Below, piece by piece: positions 56,242-64,000 of a stretch of 64,000 nucleotides of DNA. The DNA comes from Patella vulgata (taxonomy: Eukaryota; Mollusca; Gastropoda; Patellidae). Under the pieces are notes generated by a model that saw nothing but the letters and a program-made list of their open reading frames with translations, was not told the DNA's origin and ran no database searches. A program made the position numbers and the translations under genes. Positions within the stretch are counted from its first letter, which is position 1; every line of letters starts with the position of its first letter. The DNA is taken from NCBI RefSeq assembly GCF_932274485.2, contig NC_065881.2:59778702-59842701 (forward strand). The letters run 5' to 3'.

Positions 56242-58291
56242 CAGCGGCTGCGAGGCTGGATACGCCCACATTTTGCAAGAGATGGATAGAGAACAAGCTA
56301 AAAACAAACAGGCTTTTTTGTACAATCAGGGGCCATAATCCAGAAAGTTATGGTCTGAAATGCGCAAATATCAAAAGGGACTGAGATCTTTGGGATATAA
56401 AGATATGTTTTAAGTTTCATCAGAATCGGTTAAAAGTTGTGACCTCTAGAGGGTCGACAATCTTCGTATTGCATACTTTTACACAATTTGCTTACAAAGA
56501 GCGGCCATTTTGTTGGGCAGTTTCATTTAGATTTTCCCGAAATTCGAATTCAACCTTTATTATGATGAAATGGTGAAATATTTAAACGGTTTTTTTAAAA
56601 TTGGAAAAAAAAATTGTGACTTCTAGAGAATCTGCAAGCTAAAAATGCCATTTTTCGAACAATCAGGGGCCATAATCCAGGAAGTTAAGTTCGGGTATCC
56701 GTGATTATCAAACGGATCCAAGATCTTAGTGTGTAATGGTGACATATTCACACATTTTTTTTAAATCAGATAGAAATTTGTGACCTCTACAGGGACCACA
56801 TGCTAAAATCGTGATTTTTTGTTCAATCAAGGGTCATAATTCAGGAAGTTACGATCCGATATGCGCAAATATCGAAAGGAACCAAGATGTTATAAACTTA
56901 CATTTCAAGTTTCATCAAAATCAGAAGAAAATTTTGACCTTTAGAGGGTCCACAAAATTGATCTCCCATATTTTTATGCTAATTGTGTACGAGGGGTGGC
57001 CATTTTGTACGGCAGTTTTGGTCTGATTTTCACGAAATTCGAACTCATCCAAAATTACGGTGTAACTGATATATTTGAACGTTTTTTTTAAATTGGATAA
57101 TAATTGTGACATCTAGAGGGACCTCAAGCTAAAAACGCGATTTTTCGTACAATCAGGGGCCATAATTCAGGAAGTTACTATCCGATATGCGTGAATATCG
57201 AAAGGAATATAGATCTTTGGGTTGTAAACATGCATTTCAAGTTTCATCAAAATCGGATCAAAATTGTGTTTTGGTCTGATTTTTAATGAAATTCAAACTA
57301 AACCATGGTAATCGTGATATTTTTGTTTTTTTAAATTCAGATAAAATGTGTGACTTCTAGAAAGACCACAAGCGGATAAAACGTGTGACCTCTAGAAAGA
57401 CCACAAGCTAGAAAACACAATTTTTTGGACAGTCAAGGGTCATAGTTCAAGATGTTACGATCCTAAAGGTGCGAATTTCTAAAGGAACCAAGATCTTTGG
57501 GTTATAAACACGCATTTCAGGTTTCATCAAAATCAAAAGAAAATTGTGACCTCTAGAGGGTCCACAACATTGATATAATTTGAGTACAAGGGGCGGCCAT
57601 TTTGTCTGTCAGTTTTAGGCCGTTTTTACCAAATTCGAACTCAACCATCCTTAGGGTGTAACAGTGATATATTCAAACGTTTTTTTTTTAAAATCGGATT
57701 AAAATTATGACTGCTATAGGGCCCACAAGCTAAAAACGCGATTTTTCGTACAATCAGGGGCCATAATTCAGGAAGTTACGGTCCGATATGCATGAATATC
57801 AAAAGGAACCGAAATCTTTGGGTTATAAACTTATATTTCAAGTTTCATCAAAATCAGAAGAATATTGTGACCTCTAGAGAGTCCATAACATTGATATACC
57901 ATATTTTTACGCTATTTGAGAACGACAAAAGCGCGGCCATTTTGTCTGTCAGTTATGGGCCGATTTTCACGAAATTCGAACTCAACCAGCCTTAGGGTGT
58001 AACGGTGATATACTAAAACTTTTTTTTTAATCGGATAAAAATTATGACCTCTATATGGTCCACAAGCTAAAAACGAGATTTTTCGTACAATCAGGGGCCA
58101 TAATCCATGAAGTTTCGATCCGATACATGCCAATATCAAAAGCAACCGCGATCTGTTGGAGATAAACCTATATTTCAAGTTTCATCAAAATCGGATAAGA
58201 ATTGTAACCTGTAGAGTGTCCACAAACAGATTGTGGACGGACGGACAGGGGTGATGACAATAGACATACACATGAAAATGTGGGTACATAA
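56242..58291. mobile_element. Tandem-unit element, set 1, about 2.05 kb
   Basis: The longest of three copies: start CCAGCGGCTGCGAGGCTGG with ATACGCCCACATTTT, end GACGGACAGGGGTGATGAC and AAAATGTGGG. At least six units with GGGGCCATAATTCAGGAAG. It ends about 80 bp short of the MMS19 poly(A) area. Confidence 0.85.
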
Positions 58292-58369
58292 AAACTGTTA
58301 GATTCCCAAAAACATTTTCAAAACTTTTTTGTCAGTAGATTATGCAATCATACATTTATTTGAGAGACA

Positions 58370-58901
58370 AGTAACAGTATTTAACAATAACTTTTTATTT
58401 ACAATTATAATTGTCTTTAATATATTACATAAGTGTGTATCATACAACAGCCTTACAGACTGAAATTATTCTCTTACATGTAATGCGGAACCATATAGTC
58501 GGTTGTATAGGTAATATCAAGTACTATTGTTATAATATAGTGATAGAGTTATTTGGTTATGGTTCAATGTATCTGCACATATGATAAGCTTAGTAAATTG
58601 GTTTAGTAACATAGCTTTTCACAAGAATTTTCTCAACAAACTCAACAGTCTAACCATACTATAATGCAAGAATGAAATCTCATGATGTTGAGTGGCAAAT
58701 TGCTTTCGTTCACATTGGATGATTTACCCAATAATCAGGTAACAGTTCTAAAAATTATCCAAAACAGAGTCTGAACTTCAGAAACTCATTAACACACTGG
58801 ATGGCACAACAACCCAGACCACAGACCTTATCTAGTTTTAAAATTAAAGAGCAATACATGTTGAACAGGACTCAGTCAGGACTATATAGAGCACTATAAT
58901 A
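58370..58901 (-). other. Likely MMS19 3' UTR with poly(A) signal
   Basis: Repeat-free sequence directly after the MMS19 stop at 58902-58904. An AATAAA signal on the minus strand lies at 58394-58399, about 0.5 kb downstream of the stop, and the next 20-30 nt would be the cleavage area. A tandem-unit repeat element ends at about 58291 just beyond it. The extent is inferred only from the signal. Confidence 0.5.
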
Positions 58902-61900
58902 TTATGAACCAGGCTCAGCAATTAAAAACCTAAAAAATAAAAATAACAGTTTGATTACCAAATGTTGTAGAAATAAGTTAAATAAACTAGACTAAGTAAG
59001 TGTTTTAGTACATAAAGTTCAATTTAAATTCCTTGGTATAAGCTAATATGACCGTTGTAATCTAAAGATTAGATCTATCCAAGTGGTAGACCGATTTCAG
59101 TTAGGTATATTTGAATAGTGGTGGCTCATCGTTTAAGGAGCTGGCTCACTAGGAGGTCCAGGGTTCGACGTTGGTTGTGAAAGTTTCTTGCGATTTTCCA
59201 GTGGTTACCCACTGTCAGTATGCAGGATTGGAAGGTCTGTCAAGGAATAGTGCCTAGCATTTTTTGGATGGAAAGGAAAGGTACTGTAAAATGTCCACAT
59301 TGAAAACAAGCCACCGAAATCCCGAAATAAATAGATGACACATATTAATTAATCACACATTTTTCAAAAGTATCGCGCAATCAAACTGATTATCGACTAT
59401 ACACTAAGTTTCATCACTCTCTATCAGATAGAATCAAGATTATCTTGTCCCAAAGAATTGACCAAGGAAATTGATTAGCTCTGCTTAGCTTCAGCTCGAA
59501 ATGTTAATCATTGAACTCAGTCAAGACATTCACCTAATGAACATCTACATCAAGTTTAAACATTCTACCTCAATTAAAAGCAGAGTTGTTATGTTCCAAA
59601 GTTTTGACCAATCAAATTGCTTATTGCTCCTTAGCCTAAGTAAAGGTAATGAAATAATGTATCTATACTCAAGAGTTTCATCGCCCTCACTTAATTATAA
59701 CCAACGTTATCGTGCCCCAAAGCATCAACCAATCAGAATGCTTATCTCTGCTTACCGCAAGCAGACGATGTTCAACATCAAACTCCATCAGGGCATTCAC
59801 CTAATGAACGCCTTCACCAAGTTTGGACATTCTACCTCAATTAGAAGGAGAGTTATTGTGTTCCAAAGTATCAACCAATCAAATTGATTATTGCTTTGCT
59901 TACCCTCAGCAGAAAATGTTCATTATCGAACTTAGTCAAGGTATTGATGTGACAAAACTATACACCAAGTGTAATCACTCTCACTTTATTAGAACTAAAG
60001 TTATCGTGTCCCAAAGCATCAACAAATCAAATTGCTTATTTCTGCTTACCCAAAGCAGAAAATTCTCATCTTCGAACTCCATCACAGCATTCACCTAATA
60101 AACACCTACACCAAGTGTCAACATTCTAGCTCAATTAGAAGGAGAGTTATTGTGTTCCAAAGTCTCGACCAATCCAATTGCTTATCGCTCTGCTTACCCT
60201 GAACAGAAAATGCTCATTATCAAACTTAGTCAAGGTATTGATGTAATGAAACTGTACAACAAGATTCATCACTCTCACTTAATTAGAACTAAAGTTATCG
60301 TGTCTCGAAGCATCAACCAATGAAATTGCTTATCTCTGCTTACCCAAAGCAGAAAATGCTCATCCTCGAACTCCATCAAAACATTGACCTAATAAACACC
60401 TACACCAAGTGTGAACATTCCAGCTCAATTAGGAGAGTTATTGTGTCCCAAAAAAGTGTGATGGACAGACAGACGAAAGGCGGGGGACAAAAATAATCCT
60501 TGTCAGTTTGAATACAACGAATAGTAAGCAGAAACACCGCTGTCCAAACAAATTTAACATCATAGCACACTCTATGGCATATGCTCATCTTCATTAGCAA
60601 GGTTCAGACACTTGAAACCATAGACCTCTTTGGTTGAAACCACTCTAGACATTGCCATACATATGCTTTTTAAAAGACAATATTATTATTATCTAAAATA
60701 ATACTCCAGATTCCTTGTTTTTCTTTTTCAGTACTAATATAATTGTGGCACATCTACTGAGATTTATAAAATAAGAGAAATTTTTACCAAGCAGTTCTAG
60801 CTGTAACAGCTTCACCTCTTACTAATCGTTTTCGATCATCTAATACAGGCTGTAATGTACGTGTTACACTATTCCTGTACGGTAACAGAAAGTGTACGGG
60901 CAACTTGGTCAGCGATTTTAAACATTTTAGAGCTGACATTCGTATTTGCTGAAAATTAGAGTAAATTCCAAATATTTTGTAAGAATACAATTAGTTTAGG
61001 AGACGTCAGCATCAACTGGGATCAAATGTTAGTTTGATATCTAATTTTTCAGCATTGTACCACTGTATAATTCATATTTTGGAAGATATGTATATAATTA
61101 GTTAATTAGTTGAAATTATAAGGATTCAGTCATATTATTTGCATAGTAATTATTTTCTCCCTATTAATATAAAACTTTAAATACAGTAGTTACACATATA
61201 CCATACACTTTAATCTTTAACAAACTATTGTAAGCTCAATAATATTTGTTTCATAAAACTTTGAAAAAAGTTTAACTGTTTAAAGTTACAATTTCATATT
61301 TTTAAGTTATATTTTTCAAATGTATTAAAATAAAGCCCTAAAATTGATGGTATGTATAAACAGTCCTACTTTGTTAAAGAATAATCCTATTAATCCTATA
61401 ATTCACTATTGCCAGTTGAGAAATTGGCAAAAATATCATTTTCAACTTCAAATTCAAATGTTTGAAGATAGCTATTCCATGGTGGGGAATAGGAAAGCAA
61501 GGGAGGTAATTGGGTGGTAATTGTGTTATTTCCAGTGTGAAGATTTTTAAGTGTGAGAAAGATAACCTATGATCGTATAATAGTGAGTTGACAACCTATT
61601 GAGCAAAAGACATAGAAAAAATTATGTTTTGACTTTCTTAGAAAATATGAAATTGTAACTTTAAAATAAGAATAAAACCAAGCAAGATATAAAATGTAGT
61701 TTTTCATCATCTGACAGATCATGTTTGAAATATTTTCCCATTCAGAACAGTAAGCAAAAAGGATCTAGTGAGTACAGCATGATAAACATTATTTTTTTCC
61801 AAACGTCAAAATATTCGGACACAAATGTCTTTCCTCAACACAACCTGATTCGCTTATACACAGAATAAATAGAGAAATATTTACCATGTTTTTTTGATAT

Positions 61901-63881
61901 TGTGATAATTTCAATAACTGAGGTATTATTGCTTGCAGTTGATTACATAGTATTACAGAACCAGAATCATCAGCACATAATGTTTGTATGGTTGCTAAGG
62001 TAAGTTGTAACAGATTTTCATCTTCATACACCAGAGAATTAATCAATAAGGGCAACAACTGAAAGACATAATACAGCAATGTAGAATACCAATCAATTCA
62101 AACACAGTAGGAGGATGGTTAAGTCAGCATGGTGAATGAGAGGACACAGTAGTAAAACATATATTGCAGAGAGCAATTAAAGACAATAGGGTTGGCTGAG
62201 TAAAACTGACTAACACCATACATGATAATCTTCATACACGAGTAACACGACTCTTATAAATGTGAAATGAAATGGAGTTTAATTTCCTACTCTTCTACAC
62301 CAACCTGGTTAATAAAGACCAGTATACACCTTTTGAATAAAAGGACTTATTTAAAGGGGCAGTTCTCGCTATAATAGTTAAAAAATAGATAACATAAAGA
62401 GAACATGCTGAAAACAGTCAAATTGCTCCCCTCTGAACCCAGGTATTAGCGATTGAATTTAAGCCTAGCCCCGACCATAAGTCTCGATTATCCATTTTGA
62501 CGTTAAATCATCCATCACAAAATGTATTCAAATCTAGTAAATATCGCAGGCTAGCGATGGCATCGAGGTTTGATTGTGGTTTTTATAAGCTAATTAATGT
62601 TTAATTAATAATTTAGATCACATTTAAGGCCTAAAGAAAGACCTGCAATAGGCAGATTTAGCTCTTAAACACTGTATGTTTAATACTTACAGGTGGCAAT
62701 TCAGAAAGAAAGACATGTTTTGGTAATGGTTTAATTAAATGGGATAGAGCTATCAAAAAGTTCTTCTTCAGTTCACCTATAAAAATAAATAACGCATATA
62801 ACTGTAGATTACATGACGTACAGAACTATAGAAATAACATTACACTTGTTATTGACATGTAAACGTCCGGTTGATTACCATTAGACGATAGTAAACCCAG
62901 TCATTTTTCAAATGCAAATAGTCTTGACCTACCAGAAAAAAAATACAAATTTGACTATAAATGAGTCTGTCTAGAATCTAGATTCTTATGCCAGTAGAGG
63001 TTTTATTTAGTGGACTAGTTTATCCAGACTAGAAAAAATTCAATTTTTCAATTCTAAAGATAATGTTTATATAGTCTATCAACACATGCCCCATATTATG
63101 TGTGAGATATGTGGATGGACAATTAATTGTCGTAAGAAATCAAATTCAAACCAACGGTCAAATATAGAGTTTTAGCATAAATTTTAGACATAAGGTTCTT
63201 ACTATTATCTGACTGGTTATACCCATTTAATATCTGTCCACAGTGTTCTACAAATAATCGTTGTTGATAAAACATCTTAATATCAGCTTTCATTGTACGG
63301 TTTAAAATATCTTCATATTCACTCAGTATTATAATAAAACTGTCTGCTGCTATATGACCCACTGTAGAATTACTTAATAAACTTATTAACTGAAAATATA
63401 CAGAAACAATTTTATGTTATTTTTTTTATCATATGACAAAATAAGAACATAGAACAAAGTTTCTCTGTTTAAACAATAAGTTCATTAATGTAACACATAA
63501 GAAGATCAATTCCGAAAAGATCAAAGTTGTGTAAGAAAATTACCCTGGCATAATGCTTCTTGCAGGCAAACTATATATGGAAGTCTGTGAGATGTTTTGA
63601 AAATAAAGAGGGAGAAACACCTGTCTATATCAGGAATATGTCTTCAATTAAGATTGCCTTTTGTTTATTACATAATATCTTAATTTTACAATAAAACAGT
63701 TGTTCTACATGTACCTTTTCAAAGTAGACTTTTCCAGTTGGATGATTTCTTAAAACTAGTGATTTTGTTACCCATGCTAATAATAAAATACATCTTTCAT
63801 TTTGTTTACAGGTGGTATCTTGAGTAAACACTGGTTTAATATATTCTTCTACTTTACTTATAATGACATTTACATCAGATT
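58902..63881 (-). CDS. MMS19: MMS19 C-terminal part (6 last exons; 5' part outside window)
   Basis: HEAT-repeat protein of the cytosolic iron-sulfur assembly (CIA) targeting complex, which hands Fe-S clusters to DNA polymerases and helicases such as XPD. Exons seen: 63881-63715, 63389-63203, 62776-62691, 62058-61885, 60948-60788 and 58929-58902, all GT-AG with matching phases, about 267 residues. Matches to human MMS19 include LLLAWVTKSLVLRNHP, a FYQQRLF segment (human MFRQRFF), LPKHVFLSELP, and RMSALKCLKSLTKLP followed by LLPYRNSV and LDDRKRLVRGEAVTAR. The last exon is only 28 nt and encodes FLIAEPGS and the stop, after a Trp codon split across the 1.86-kb last intron (human ends WFLLGSPGS). 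The exon before it has a weak donor, GTAAAA; read through, it gives TGG TAA, so intron retention would end the protein eight residues early. Confidence 0.93.
59105..59310 (+). repeat. Diverged SINE A relative (head and body)
   Basis: GGTGGCTCATCGTTTAAGG (A-box region) and CCAGGGTTCGACG (B-box region), then GATTTTCCAGTGGTTACCC and GTCAGTATGCAGGATTGG in SINE A order. The 3' part is not recognisable. It lies in the last MMS19 intron. Confidence 0.55.
59345..60490. repeat. Dimeric tandem array in the last MMS19 intron
   Basis: Seven related blocks around (T)CAATTAGAAGGAGAGTTATT or ACTTAATTAGAACTAAAGTT, each followed by CCAAAGxxTxxACCAATCAA. Starts fall at about 59571, 59688, 59838, 59980, 60129, 60275 and 60421: monomers of about 145 bp in two alternating types, so dimers repeat every about 292 bp. 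It ends GTGTGATGGACAGACAGACG. Confidence 0.8.
60490..60605 (+). repeat. SINE A 3' fragment
   Basis: CATAGCACACTCTATGGCAT and ATGCTCATCTTCATTAGC match the SINE A 3' body. The tail is missing. It lies just after the tandem array. Confidence 0.5.
60949..61884. other. MMS19 intron
   Basis: AT-rich intron between the exons ending at 61885 and starting at 60948. No mobile element recognised. Confidence 0.4.
62270..62335 (-). repeat. SINE A tail fragment
   Basis: GAAATGAAATGGAGTTTAAT, CTACTCTTCTACACCAACC and TAATAAAGACCAGTATACAC match the SINE A 3' end in reverse. It is in an MMS19 intron. Confidence 0.55.
62351..62683 (+). mobile_element. MITE Q adjoining an MMS19 splice donor
   Basis: It starts TTAAAGGGGCAGTTCTCGC, missing about 30 bp of the left end, and ends ACACTGTATGTTTAA. 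On the minus strand it begins at intron position +8 after the donor GTAAGTA of the MMS19 exon ending at 62691. Confidence 0.8.
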
Positions 63882-64000
63882 CTAAAACAATATAAAATAT
63901 GTTTAATTAATAAGCTTTGTACAAGTCTTCAATAGACGAAGAAATGCTTATTTTAATGAATGTTGTAATACAGTATTATTATTTCAATGTAAGATACAAA

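Noticed and set aside
59105-59180. Second possible tRNA gene
   Set aside because: Diverged SINE A head; the body blocks follow in SINE order.
59345-60490. CRISPR-like regular repeat spacing
   Set aside because: Units are 145-bp tandem monomers without short repeats and unique spacers, inside an animal intron.
1-64000. Autonomous LINE, retrovirus-like or Polinton-type elements
   Set aside because: No reverse transcriptase, integrase, capsid or envelope-like frame was recognised on either strand; all long open frames outside the four genes fall in repeats or are under 100 codons.

Overview
The window looks like the nuclear genome of a lophotrochozoan animal, most likely a mollusc. It is AT-rich, with short coding exons in long introns. 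It is packed with tRNA-derived SINEs, TTAA-flanked MITEs, foldback elements and tandem-unit repeats of the kind common in molluscs. No LINE, retroviral or other capsid/envelope-bearing element, CRISPR array or bacterial-type operon was seen. The species is not determined.

Four conserved host genes were recovered by joining exons at GT-AG sites and checking reading phase by hand. (1) A BRD7/BRD9-type bromodomain gene on the minus strand (14145 down to 1, 3' end outside the window), 13 coding exons. (2) An SLC52A riboflavin transporter on the plus strand (17189-20874), two coding exons, 482 aa. (3) A bipartite, plant-type phosphoethanolamine N-methyltransferase on the minus strand (43475 down to 28666), 11 exons, 543 aa, with an unexpected N-terminal membrane anchor. 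(4) The C-terminal part of MMS19 on the minus strand (63881 down to 58902, 5' end outside the window), including a 28-nt last exon. Genes 1 and 2 are head to head about 3 kb apart. Genes 2 and 3 are tail to tail about 7.8 kb apart. Genes 3 and 4 are separated by about 15 kb made mostly of repeats.

Repeat layout. SINE family A has a tRNA head, about 370 bp, and an (ATTTC)n tail. SINE family B has a different tRNA head with a poly-G start and a (TC)n tail. The two share one 3' tail block (GGACGTTAAACCCCATTTC). Three MITE families (P, Q, R) all have TTAA at both ends. Other elements are a 3.57-kb terminal-inverted-repeat element nested in a MITE P inside BRD intron 1, a pogo/Tigger-like element, two neighbouring foldback elements (44.5-47.1 and 47.6-50.0 kb), two related sets of tandem-unit elements ending in a GCCCACA inverted motif, and a dimeric tandem array in the last MMS19 intron.

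The four genes are not an obvious pathway: chromatin remodelling, vitamin B2 uptake, phosphocholine synthesis and Fe-S protein maturation. The points most worth a second look are the anchored methyltransferase and its possible second start, a minisatellite built from a splice-donor region, two MITE Q copies sitting 7-10 nt inside introns next to splice donors, a 33-nt SINE tail insertion with a 15-bp target duplication, and an orphan first exon with promoter-like motifs antisense to the methyltransferase.
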